A DNA stretch of 14,579 nt from an uncultured Ilumatobacter sp. (GTDB lineage Bacteria > Actinomycetota > Acidimicrobiia > Acidimicrobiales > Ilumatobacteraceae). The notes below the pieces were generated by a model. The model was not told the origin of the DNA and did no database searches. It saw only the letters and a program-made list of their open reading frames with translations. Below are positions 6,662 to 13,149 of the stretch, one piece after another (the first letter of the stretch is position 1; the number at the start of each line of letters is the position of its first letter). Made by a program: the position numbers and the translations under genes. The stretch is taken from contig CALICC010000043.1 of NCBI GenBank assembly GCA_938049325.1, positions 1 to 14,579 on the forward strand, read 5' to 3'.

Positions 6662-7539
6662 CCGGTTCGCTCGCCGCAGCGTCGGCGAGCGTCAAGCGGG
6701 TTATCCCGGCACCGGCGAAGCGGTGGATTCGACAGGTTGTCGGCGCACGCGAGCATCAGTCGGTCGCTGTACCGTCGGGTCCGTCCGAAGGCATGCTGTT
6801 CTTCAACGGCGTCTGCTCGATCTGCGGCCATCACGGAGTCTTCGAAGCAGACGCCGCGTCACAACTCGCAGCGCGAGCGTTTCCCTGCCCGCACTGTGGA
6901 GCCGTGGTGCGCTTTCGCAACGAGGCAGCGGTGCTCGTCGACGAGCTGGGCCGAGGTCGACACCTGTCGCTCGCCACACTGCTAGCCGACGACGCGTGCA
7001 CGCGCCTCGCGTTCTACAACACCGGCGTGGCCGGGCCGGTGCGCGGCGCACTGCGGGCCATGACGAACTACGTCGAGTCGCACTATCGCGATGGCGCCGA
7101 GCCCGGCGAGTTGGTCGACGGAGCGATGCATCAAGATCTCCAGGCGCTGAGCTTCACCGACGACAGCTTCGATGTGATCACGAGTAGCCATGTGCTCGAG
7201 CACGTCGCCGATCCGGACCGGGCGTTCGGTGAGCTCTTTCGTGTGCTGCGGCCTGGCGGGAGACTGATCTTCTCGATTCCCGTGCCGTGGCCGCCCTCGC
7301 CGACGTCGCGGCAGCGGGCGCGGATCATCGATGGCGAAATCGAACACGTCGAGCCCGCTACGTATCACGAGTCGCCCGAAGGCGCGCCGAGTCTGGTGTT
7401 CACCGACTTCGGCACGGACCTGCTCGACACGCTCGAACGAGTTGGATTCACCGCCTCCCAGCGCCGCCCCCAGATCTCGATCGAACTGGCGTTTCGCGAC
7501 TCCGTGTTCGTGGCGATGAAGCCACGCGCCATGAACTGA
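6658..7539 (+). CDS. Zinc-ribbon plus class I methyltransferase-like protein
   Basis: This 293-residue protein starts at ATG 6658, overlapping the aldo/keto reductase stop. The frame extends further upstream only inside that gene. The N-terminal part carries two Cys pairs, Cys53/Cys56 (CSICG) and Cys77/Cys80 (CPHCG), predicting a zinc ribbon. The C-terminal part has late motifs of the Methyltransf_11 group: SFDVITSSHVLEHVADPDRA (170-189) and ELFRVLRPGGRLIFSIPV (192-209). The usual glycine-rich SAM loop, like DVGCGTG, is not found. The corresponding region reads LAFYNTGVAGPVRG (117-130). I recall similar loops in methyltransferase-like proteins near glycan genes, but that is from memory. Either SAM binds through a divergent loop or the protein is catalytically altered. 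The substrate is unknown. No membrane segment is seen. Confidence 0.82.
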   Translation: MTGSLAAASASVKRVIPAPAKRWIRQVVGAREHQSVAVPSGPSEGMLFFNGVCSICGHHGVFEADAASQLAARAFPCPHCGAVVRFRNEAAVLVDELGRGRHLSLATLLADDACTRLAFYNTGVAGPVRGALRAMTNYVESHYRDGAEPGELVDGAMHQDLQALSFTDDSFDVITSSHVLEHVADPDRAFGELFRVLRPGGRLIFSIPVPWPPSPTSRQRARIIDGEIEHVEPATYHESPEGAPSLVFTDFGTDLLDTLERVGFTASQRRPQISIELAFRDSVFVAMKPRAMN

Positions 7540-7560
7540 CGATTCGAGCCAGATGATTGG

Positions 7561-8163
7561 TCACCCGAGGCGATTGACGATCCACGCAGCAGCTTGCGTG
7601 GCGACGTCGGGCGCTTCGGTGGCCAGGAAGTGGTCGGCGTCGGCAATCTCGTGGCATTCGAGATCGGTCCACCCGGCCGTGATCTCGCGGGCCTGCGCGG
7701 CGGGAGTGAACTGATCGTTCGTCGGGGAGAACAGGGCGACCGGGCACGCCGGTTGCTGTGGGGTGTCGAGCATGGCGAGCGGGGGAGCGATGAGCACCGT
7801 GCCGCCCAGGTCGCTGTCGTCGACGCCGAGCGCGATCATCGCGCCGAACGAGTATCCGACGGCGAAGGTCGGCAGTCCCGGTAGCCGTTCGCGAACCTCG
7901 GCGAGGGCGGCCACCGCATCGAGGCGCTCACCGCGGCCATCGTCGAACTCCGACCGGAAGTCGAATCGCAGCGATGCGACTCCGCCCTCAGCGAGCGAAT
8001 CGTGGAGCGCCTGAACAACGTGGTTGAAGCGGTTGCCGCCGAACTGCGGATGTGGATGGCACACGATTGCGGCGCCGTGAGCTGACTCCGGAAGCGCGAG
8101 GTCGCCGACCAAGCTGACGCCGTCGGAGGATTCGAAGTGAACGGTCGTCGCAGCGATGCTCAT
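7561..8163 (-). CDS. Short alpha/beta hydrolase (COG2945-like)
   Basis: This 200-residue alpha/beta hydrolase lies on the - strand, convergent with the methyltransferase (21-base gap). HPHPQFGGNRFNHVV (36-50) and LRFDFRSEFDDGRGE (65-79) are typical of the small COG2945-type hydrolases. The nucleophile is Ser105 in GYSFGA, with Asp150 (SPTNDQFTP) and His178 (DADHFLA) as the rest of the triad. I chose ATG 8163 over ATG 8199. The family N-terminus starts at about MSIAATTVHF, and a TACGGT hexamer ends 8 bases before 8163 and would be inside the longer version. The protein lacks a signal peptide and is probably cytosolic. The substrate is unknown. It is divergent from the GroES-like gene, with an inverted repeat between them. 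Confidence 0.87.
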   Translation of the reverse strand: MSIAATTVHFESSDGVSLVGDLALPESAHGAAIVCHPHPQFGGNRFNHVVQALHDSLAEGGVASLRFDFRSEFDDGRGERLDAVAALAEVRERLPGLPTFAVGYSFGAMIALGVDDSDLGGTVLIAPPLAMLDTPQQPACPVALFSPTNDQFTPAAQAREITAGWTDLECHEIADADHFLATEAPDVATQAAAWIVNRLG

Positions 8164-8171
8164 CGCCGGCG

Positions 8172-8177
8172 ACCGTA
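8172..8177 (-). promoter_or_regulatory. Putative -10 element, minus-strand hydrolase
   Basis: On the - strand TACGGT ends 8 bases before ATG 8163. The same hexamer precedes the crotonase gene at 4801. No ribosome-binding site is seen. Confidence 0.4.
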
Positions 8178-8209
8178 CCCGCGGTGGCGTCACCGGCAAG
8201 CACCGCGGG
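8178..8209. repeat. 9-bp inverted repeat in divergent promoter region
   Basis: CCCGCGGTG at 8178-8186 and CACCGCGGG at 8201-8209 are exact reverse complements separated by 14 bases. A nested CGGTG-GCGT-CACCG element (8182-8195) shares the left arm. The repeat abuts the putative -10 of the minus-strand hydrolase and covers its -35 region, so it is a candidate operator. It is not the CIRCE heat-shock operator. The rest of the 86-base divergent gap holds only the two -10-like hexamers. Confidence 0.45.
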
Positions 8210-8235
8210 CCTGTGGTGCGAATCCGAACGACGGC

Positions 8236-8241
8236 TACCCT
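8236..8241 (+). promoter_or_regulatory. Putative -10 element, GroES-like gene
   Basis: TACCCT ends 8 bases before ATG 8250, and GCCCGCCG lies between them with no ribosome-binding site. This is a weaker match than those with 6-base spacing. Confidence 0.35.
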
Positions 8242-8249
8242 GCCCGCCG

Positions 8250-8573
8250 ATGCCGGTTTCCGATGACAAATTGCCGATCAAGATGCTCAACGATCGCGTG
8301 CTCGTCAGCACACCAGACGACAACGATCGCCGCTCGTCGGGTGGCATCTTGATTCCGGCCACGGCCGAGATGGCGAAGCGCCTCGTCTGGGCGACCGTCG
8401 TTGCGCAGGGGCAGAACGTGCGGGCATGTGAAGTAGGCGACAAGGTCCTGTTCAGCCCCGACGATCGTTACGAAGTCGAGGTGCAAGGTGACGACTACGT
8501 CATGTTGCGCGAGCGCGAGCTCCACGCTGTGGCGGCCGAGCGCATCGAGTCGTCGACCGGTCTCTATCTCTGA
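8250..8573 (+). CDS. GroES-like co-chaperonin paralog with reduced roof loop
   Basis: This 107-residue protein aligns to the Cpn10/GroES fold. LNDRVLVS (13-20) is the first strand, RRSSGGILIPATAE (27-40) corresponds to the mobile loop with the GroEL-contacting hydrophobic tripeptide, and VGDKVLFS...YVMLRERELHAVA (62-95) is the core and last strands. Canonical GroES has a roof hairpin of 10 or more residues before the VGD turn. Here only AQGQNVRACE remains. The tail SSTGLYL extends past the usual end. From memory, a second GroES-like family with this ending is common in actinobacteria, separate from the groESL operon. No groEL is nearby. The role may be an alternative co-chaperonin or unrelated to GroEL. 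The frame continues upstream, but the conserved part and the -10-like hexamer favour ATG 8250. Confidence 0.8.
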   Translation: MPVSDDKLPIKMLNDRVLVSTPDDNDRRSSGGILIPATAEMAKRLVWATVVAQGQNVRACEVGDKVLFSPDDRYEVEVQGDDYVMLRERELHAVAAERIESSTGLYL

Positions 8574-8633
8574 CGCCGACCCGTCTCGCCCGATCGACCG
8601 AGAACCGAGGCGGCTTCCCGACGATCCGCTTCG

Positions 8634-8639
8634 TAGGAT
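8634..8639 (+). promoter_or_regulatory. Putative -10 element, hisI-trpE operon
   Basis: TAGGAT ends 6 bases before ATG 8646. If this sets the transcription start at the ATG, no room remains for a leader-peptide attenuator or T-box. The 72-base gap after the GroES-like gene shows no other structure. Confidence 0.5.
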
Positions 8640-8645
8640 GTTCTG

Positions 8646-8999
8646 ATGCCGGAGACGATTCCCATCGAGGCGACCGACGAGCAATTGGCGGGCGTGAAGT
8701 TCAACAGTGACGGCCTCGTCACGGCCATTGCCCAAGACGTCGAGGACAACGAGATCCTGATGCTCGCCTGGATGAACGCCGAGTCGTTGCAGATGACCCT
8801 GTCCGAAGGGCGGATGGTCTACTGGTCGCGCAGCCGTCAAGAACTGTGGCGCAAAGGCGACACCTCGGGTGAGCGGCAGTTCGTTCGCGAGGCGTACTAC
8901 GACTGCGACGCCGATGCGTTGCTGTTCAAAGTGGTGCAAGAGGGTGGGGGCGCCTGCCACACCGGCGAACGCTCCTGCTTCCACAACGCCTTCGGCTGA
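8646..8999 (+). CDS. hisI: Phosphoribosyl-AMP cyclohydrolase
   Basis: HisI opens the adenine ring of PR-AMP to give ProFAR, the substrate of the HisA encoded about 6 kb upstream. It is 117 residues, the length of the stand-alone cyclohydrolase. The PR-ATP pyrophosphatase (HisE) domain is absent, so hisE must be elsewhere. The metal sites are visible: Asp86, Asp88 and Asp90 in YDCDADALL for Mg2+, and Cys87, Cys104 (ACHTGERSC) and Cys111 for Zn2+. LMLAWMNAESL (39-49) and VYWSRSRQELWRKG (58-71) are family hallmarks. The A of the stop is the first base of the trpE ATG (TGATG), so HisI and TrpE are co-translated. The gene lies outside the main his operon and would answer to its own promoter. Confidence 0.95.
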   Translation: MPETIPIEATDEQLAGVKFNSDGLVTAIAQDVEDNEILMLAWMNAESLQMTLSEGRMVYWSRSRQELWRKGDTSGERQFVREAYYDCDADALLFKVVQEGGGACHTGERSCFHNAFG

Positions 9000-10525
9000 T
9001 GCGGTTCCAACCCTCCCGCGAAGAGTTCCACGCGTACGCAGCCGACTACACGGTCGTGCCAGTCTGGACCGAACTGCTCGCCGACCTCGAAACACCGGTC
9101 GCGGCGTATACGAAGCTGGTCGGTGACGAACCGGGCTTTCTTCTCGAGTCTGTCGAAGGTGCCGAGCGGTGGGCTCGATTCTCGTTCGTCGGCCGCAATC
9201 CGTCCGCCACCCTCGTGCTGCGTGACGGCAAGGTCGAACTCGACGGCCCGCTTCCTGCGGGGGTCCCGACCGAGGAGGGCATCCTGGCGGCGATCGAAGC
9301 ATTGCTCGCCGAGTACTCGAGTCCGACGTTCGAGGACTTGCCACCGCTGCACGGCGGGATCATGGGGTTTCTCGGCTACGACGTGATCCGCGAGGTCGAA
9401 CGACTCCCTGACGTGCCGAACGACGACCGCTCGTACCCCGATGCGGTCATGTCGGTCATCGGCTCGCTCGCCGCATTCGATCACTGGCGCCAGCGCGTCT
9501 ACCTCATCGAGAGCGTGCCCACGCTGGGCATGAGCGAGTCCGAACTCGACGCTGCCTACGACGACGCGGTCGCCCGCGTCGAGCAGGCGGTGAGCGACCT
9601 CTCCCAGCCGTTGCCGTACACGCCAGTCGAGCCGCCGTCGGCTGCCGACGATCTTCCCGAGCTCGACTCGACCATGGGCAACGGGATGTACCAGCGAGCG
9701 GTCGAAGTGGCCAAAGAACACATTGTTGCCGGTGACATTTTCCAAGTCGTGCTCGCTCAGCGATACGACCTCGACCTCGAAGCTGATCCGTTCGATGTCT
9801 ACCGCGTGCTGCGACAGGTCAATCCGTCGCCCTACATGTATTTCGTTCGGCACCCCGAGCTCACCATTGTTGGTTCGTCGCCCGAGCCGATGGTTCAACT
9901 GCTCGACCGCAAGATCGTGTCGCGTCCGATCGCCGGCACGCGACGCCGTGGCAAGACCGACGAGGATGATCGGCGCATGGCCGCGGAGCTGACCGAGCAC
10001 CCGAAAGAGGTCGCCGAGCACGTGATGCTGGTCGACCTGGCGCGCAACGACGTCGGTCGCGTCGCCAAGTTCGGTTCGATCAACGTCGAGGAGTTGATGA
10101 CGCTCGAGCGCTACAGCCACGTCATGCACCTCACGTCGCAGGTGTCGGGCGACTTGGTCGACGGGCTCGGCCCGATCGACGTACTCCGAGCCACGCTGCC
10201 TGCCGGGACCGTCAGCGGGGCGCCGAAGGTTCGAGCGATGGAGATCATCGACTCGCTCGAGCCGGTCAAGCGCGGGCCCTATGCCGGAGTCGTCGGCTAC
10301 ATCGACTGGTCTGGGAACCTCGACACGGCCATCGCGATCCGCACCATGTTCATCTCCGGTGACGGACAGACAGCGAGCCTGCAGGCCGGAGCGGGCATCG
10401 TGGCTGACTCGATTCCTGACGACGAAGACCTCGAGTGCCGGAACAAGGCAGCAGCGCTCCTCGCAGCGATCCCAGCAGCGCGGCGCATGACCGCGGCTCG
10501 CCGGGCCGCACGCACAACCGCCTGA
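8999..10525 (+). CDS. trpE: Anthranilate synthase component I
   Basis: TrpE converts chorismate to anthranilate with ammonia from TrpG, the first step of tryptophan synthesis. The 508-residue protein is of normal length. The N-terminal domain has FLLESVEG (47-54), the motif that binds feedback tryptophan. The C-terminal chorismate-binding domain shows PSPYMYF, IAGTRRRG, MLVDLARNDVGRV, GTVSGAPKVRAMEI and YAGVVGYIDWSG in family order. These features separate it from isochorismate and aminodeoxychorismate synthases, although a PabB role cannot be fully excluded without a tree. No trpG follows; the next gene is on the other strand 19 bases away. An extra Arg/Ala-rich tail of about 15 residues (RRMTAARRAARTTA) closes the protein. 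Tight coupling to hisI suggests joint control of histidine and tryptophan synthesis. Confidence 0.94.
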   Translation: MRFQPSREEFHAYAADYTVVPVWTELLADLETPVAAYTKLVGDEPGFLLESVEGAERWARFSFVGRNPSATLVLRDGKVELDGPLPAGVPTEEGILAAIEALLAEYSSPTFEDLPPLHGGIMGFLGYDVIREVERLPDVPNDDRSYPDAVMSVIGSLAAFDHWRQRVYLIESVPTLGMSESELDAAYDDAVARVEQAVSDLSQPLPYTPVEPPSAADDLPELDSTMGNGMYQRAVEVAKEHIVAGDIFQVVLAQRYDLDLEADPFDVYRVLRQVNPSPYMYFVRHPELTIVGSSPEPMVQLLDRKIVSRPIAGTRRRGKTDEDDRRMAAELTEHPKEVAEHVMLVDLARNDVGRVAKFGSINVEELMTLERYSHVMHLTSQVSGDLVDGLGPIDVLRATLPAGTVSGAPKVRAMEIIDSLEPVKRGPYAGVVGYIDWSGNLDTAIAIRTMFISGDGQTASLQAGAGIVADSIPDDEDLECRNKAAALLAAIPAARRMTAARRAARTTA

Positions 10526-10544
10526 CGTCGCAGGAGCTCCGCGG

Positions 10545-11204
10545 TCAGAAAATCAGGATCAGCCCGAAGATCCCCGCGATTGCGAGCATCCCGAAGCCGA
10601 TCACGGTGGCCAGCGCCATCAGGCCGGGAAAGCTCGTGATCGAGCTGAGCGCCAACGAGAGCGCGGCGAAGTTCGACGTGTGACCCGAGACTGCGTCTTT
10701 GAGCGAGAAGAACTGTTGCGACATCTTGACGATGCCGTCGTCTTGGGCGCCTTCGGTCGACTCGACGGTCTCCACCACCGTGCGTTCTGACTCCAGGTCG
10801 CCACTCATCAGTGTGCGGACTTCGTCGACGAGCGCTTCGCCGCCCCGCCGCACCGCACCCAACCTCAGCAGCGCGACCAGCACGGCGCCGATCGAAATCA
10901 CGGTGAAGAACCCGCCGATCAACAGCCAGACCGTTCGTGCGCCGCCGCTGAGTGCGGCGAGGCCGAGTCCGAAACCGAGCAGGCAGGTGACCGCCGCGAA
11001 GATCAGAACGCCTCGAGCGAGCAGCTTGGCGCGTCCCAGCAAGCTGAACAGCACGTCGACGGCCCGCTGGGCGAGGTCTTCGAGGTCGAACACGTCGTCG
11101 CCCGTGCTCGCCGACTGCCGGGCGTCGTGGCCCGACGTGACTGCGTCGGGTTCGAGAACTTCGTCTGAATTCGGCTCGGATTCGTGATCGGCTGGAGGAT
11201 TCAT
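10545..11204 (-). CDS. Uncharacterised three-helix membrane protein
   Basis: I do not recognise a family. The 219-residue protein has an acidic, Ser/Asp/Glu-rich N-terminus (1-45) that is probably cytoplasmic and disordered. It is followed by two strongly hydrophobic segments at about 62-86 and 92-115. Next comes an acidic, probably helical soluble stretch (about 120-185, including ESERTVVETVES and KMSQQFFSLKD). A third hydrophobic segment (about 193-219) ends at the C-terminus with GIFGLILIF. No signal peptide or catalytic motif is visible. The gene is convergent with trpE (19-base gap) and divergent from the ygfZ-like gene (33-base gap). Codon use resembles its neighbours, so it looks native. 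A link to tryptophan synthesis is not supported beyond position. Confidence 0.75.
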   Translation of the reverse strand: MNPPADHESEPNSDEVLEPDAVTSGHDARQSASTGDDVFDLEDLAQRAVDVLFSLLGRAKLLARGVLIFAAVTCLLGFGLGLAALSGGARTVWLLIGGFFTVISIGAVLVALLRLGAVRRGGEALVDEVRTLMSGDLESERTVVETVESTEGAQDDGIVKMSQQFFSLKDAVSGHTSNFAALSLALSSITSFPGLMALATVIGFGMLAIAGIFGLILIF

Positions 11205-11213
11205 GGCGTTCGC

Positions 11214-11219
11214 AGTGTG
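11214..11219 (-). promoter_or_regulatory. Weak putative -10 element, membrane protein gene
   Basis: On the - strand CACACT ends 9 bases before ATG 11204. It is the weakest of the hexamers reported here and is listed because the whole divergent gap is only 33 bases. Confidence 0.2.
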
Positions 11220-11225
11220 CCACGC

Positions 11226-11231
11226 CAGACT
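11226..11231 (+). promoter_or_regulatory. Putative -10 element, ygfZ-like gene
   Basis: CAGACT ends 6 bases before GTG 11238. It differs from TANNNT only at the first base and supports GTG 11238 as a leaderless start. Confidence 0.35.
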
Positions 11232-11237
11232 GGCACT

Positions 11238-11930
11238 GTGAATACCGACGATGCCGTGTCCGCTACAGCGAGTTTCATCGACGACGAGGCGCGTGACCGC
11301 GTGTCCGTCGAAGGTGCTGACGCTCTGACGTATCTGCAGTCGCAGATCGCGCAGGAGATTCGTGACCTCGACGTCGGTGCGACCAGGTGGACGCTCGTGC
11401 TCGACCCGTCAGGAAAGATCGACGCACTCGCTCGGATCACGCGCACTGCCGACGCCGCGTTCGTGCTCGACACCGACGCTGGTTTCGGCGAGGGCCTGAT
11501 GGCTCGAATCAACCGCTTCAAGATTCGCGTCGACGCAGCAACCGCGCTCGAACCAGCGGCTGCTCCGCAGCCGTCGGCCGACCGCGAGGCAGAACGGATC
11601 TCACACGGATGGCCCCGGATGGGCTCCGAGATCGAACCTGGGGAGACGATCCCGGCCAATGCGGGAGTGAACCTCGTTGCCGTCAACTTCACCAAGGGTT
11701 GCTACCCGGGACAGGAACTCGTCGAAAGGATGGACTCGCGTGGAGCCGACGCGCCGAAGTCGTTGCGCGTCGTCGAGGTGGCTGCGGGTGCCGCGGTCGG
11801 CGATGACGTCGTCGACGGTGATGGAACAGTGGTGGGCAATCTGACGAGCGTGCATCCCGATGGGACGATCGGCCTCGCGTACATCAAGCGCGGCGTCGAG
11901 GTCGGCACCGCTCCGGCGCACCTCGCCTGA
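11238..11930 (+). CDS. ygfZ: YgfZ/GcvT-like folate-binding protein
   Basis: This is a COG0354-family protein related to the T protein of glycine cleavage. E. coli YgfZ needs tetrahydrofolate and supports maintenance or repair of some iron-sulfur enzymes. The diagnostic signature KGCYPGQE is at 153-160, including the conserved Cys155. LQSQIAQEI (33-41) and LDPSGKIDALARI (55-67) match the folate-binding N-terminal domain. At 230 residues it is much shorter than E. coli YgfZ (326), mainly in the middle. I chose GTG 11238 because upstream codons (from 11184) read into the divergent gene's start and look non-conserved, and a -10-like hexamer lies 6 bases upstream. It is convergent with the M50 peptidase gene, only 2 bases apart. 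No Fe-S cluster assembly gene is in view. Confidence 0.88.
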   Translation: MNTDDAVSATASFIDDEARDRVSVEGADALTYLQSQIAQEIRDLDVGATRWTLVLDPSGKIDALARITRTADAAFVLDTDAGFGEGLMARINRFKIRVDAATALEPAAAPQPSADREAERISHGWPRMGSEIEPGETIPANAGVNLVAVNFTKGCYPGQELVERMDSRGADAPKSLRVVEVAAGAAVGDDVVDGDGTVVGNLTSVHPDGTIGLAYIKRGVEVGTAPAHLA

Positions 11931-11932
11931 CG

Positions 11933-13054
11933 TCAGCGCGTCGATTCGACGGCGCTGCGAATCGCAACGACTTCCGGGTGCTGACGGAACCCGAGCAACT
12001 CGGGAGCTCGGTCGATCGTGGAGGCGAGCCCCGCATTCGACGTGCCCGCCTCTGCCGCCGACCGGAGCCATCCGATCGTGGTCGGTTCGTCGCCGAGTGC
12101 TCCTGCGGCTCGCGCGACGATGAGTGCGCTGAGTGTGTTGGGCGTTCGGGCGAACGAGCCCGCCGCGTAGTGCGCGGCTTCGTCGTAACGGCGGGTGCTG
12201 AGTAGCAGGTTGGCGAGCACGTACTCGTTCGCCGGGTCGCCGTAGGGGAGCGGATCGTCGAGGAGATCGATGAGTGCGTGTGCCTGCTCGGGCCGGAGGG
12301 TCATGTCGGGAGCGCCACCGTCGGGCTGTGGGTGGCTCAGCGCGTTGGTCAGCATGCGCTTGGCCTTGGACTCCTTGCCGGCATCGAGCGCGTTGGCCGC
12401 CGCTTCCCATGCGGAGAGCGCCCGTTGCTGGGGGCGGGTTGCCTGCAGCATCTGCAGCTGGGTGATCAGGAGGAAGGCGATGAAGATCGCGAATCCACGC
12501 TGACCGGACAGCGCGAGGTACGCGGCACCCGAGACCGTTGCCGCGATCGAGAAGTAGAGCATGTATTGGCGGGAGCGACCCGGGACGAGCACGTCGAGTC
12601 CGTTGGTGACGATGTTGCCGCCGTCGAGCGGGAGCACGGGGATGAGGTTGAGGAGGCCGATGGCCGGCCCCGCCCACCAGATGGCCCGCGACGCATCGGT
12701 TGCGGTGAACGAGTCTTGGTCGATGGGGTTGACACCCATCGCGAGCAGCACGACCACGCTGACCACGATCTGGACGAGCGGCCCGGCGAACGAGATCCAC
12801 GCCTGCTCGCCCCGACTGAGTTCGCGCGACGGTCGATACGACGCGTAGCCAGCGAGGAAGCCGAGCGAGATCTCCGCTTCGGCCCCGGTGCGCCGTGCTG
12901 CAACGGCGTGTCCGAGCTCGTGAATGAGGGTGAGGATGGCGATCGAGCCGGCGAGCCAGAGACCGAACTGGTTGCCGTACAGCATGACGATCAGCGCCAT
13001 GAAGATGACGAATCCCGACTGCACCTGCACGTTGAACCCGAGGAGCCGGAACAT
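11933..13054 (-). CDS. M50 (site-2 protease-like) membrane metallopeptidase with C-terminal helical repeats
   Basis: This 373-residue membrane protein carries the S2P zinc site. HELGH at 45-49 lies in a hydrophobic segment, and NLIPVLPLDGG (136-146) supplies the third ligand, Asp144. Hydrophobic segments surround these motifs (about 12-45, 88-106, 125-142, 160-205), so cleavage of substrates within the membrane is predicted. From about 215 on the protein is soluble, with Ala/Leu-rich helical pairs such as NEYVLANLLLSTRRYDEAA that look like tetratricopeptide repeats, probably for partner binding. I prefer ATG 13054 to the GTG at 13057. TAGCAT ends 6 bases before 13054, matching the leaderless spacing elsewhere. 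No PDZ domain is seen, unlike RseP. The substrate is unknown; no anti-sigma factor gene is adjacent. Confidence 0.88.
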   Translation of the reverse strand: MFRLLGFNVQVQSGFVIFMALIVMLYGNQFGLWLAGSIAILTLIHELGHAVAARRTGAEAEISLGFLAGYASYRPSRELSRGEQAWISFAGPLVQIVVSVVVLLAMGVNPIDQDSFTATDASRAIWWAGPAIGLLNLIPVLPLDGGNIVTNGLDVLVPGRSRQYMLYFSIAATVSGAAYLALSGQRGFAIFIAFLLITQLQMLQATRPQQRALSAWEAAANALDAGKESKAKRMLTNALSHPQPDGGAPDMTLRPEQAHALIDLLDDPLPYGDPANEYVLANLLLSTRRYDEAAHYAAGSFARTPNTLSALIVARAAGALGDEPTTIGWLRSAAEAGTSNAGLASTIDRAPELLGFRQHPEVVAIRSAVESTR

Positions 13055-13060
13055 CACGCC

Positions 13061-13066
13061 ATGCTA
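13061..13066 (-). promoter_or_regulatory. Putative -10 element, M50 peptidase gene
   Basis: On the - strand TAGCAT ends 6 bases before ATG 13054, and there is no ribosome-binding site. The spacing decides ATG 13054 over GTG 13057. Confidence 0.45.
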
Positions 13067-13111
13067 CGGCGCCGTCGTTCGACTGTTTCGTCGGTCGGGT
13101 TGTCGTTGCGG

Positions 13112-13142
13112 TTGACGTGGCGCAGGTCAAAGCTGGCAATGT
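13112..13142 (+). promoter_or_regulatory. Putative -35/-10 promoter of PEP-utilizing enzyme gene
   Basis: TTGACG (13112-13117) is followed after 19 bases by CAATGT (13137-13142), which ends 7 bases before ATG 13150. This is the only place in the window where I see a good -35 match. The spacer is slightly long. The divergent gap with the M50 gene is 95 bases. Confidence 0.4.
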
Positions 13143-13149
13143 GGCGCCC

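Noticed and set aside
8164..8199. A longer N-terminus for the minus-strand hydrolase (ATG 8199)
   Set aside because: The added residues are not family-like and would include the -10-like hexamer and part of the inverted repeat.
8164..8249. A CIRCE heat-shock operator upstream of the GroES-like gene
   Set aside because: I looked for TTAGCACTC/GAGTGCTAA-type arms and found none. The inverted repeat present has a different sequence.
8235..10129. Long minus-strand frames opposite the GroES-like gene, hisI and trpE
   Set aside because: They are shadows of strongly supported genes and show no domain-like sequence.
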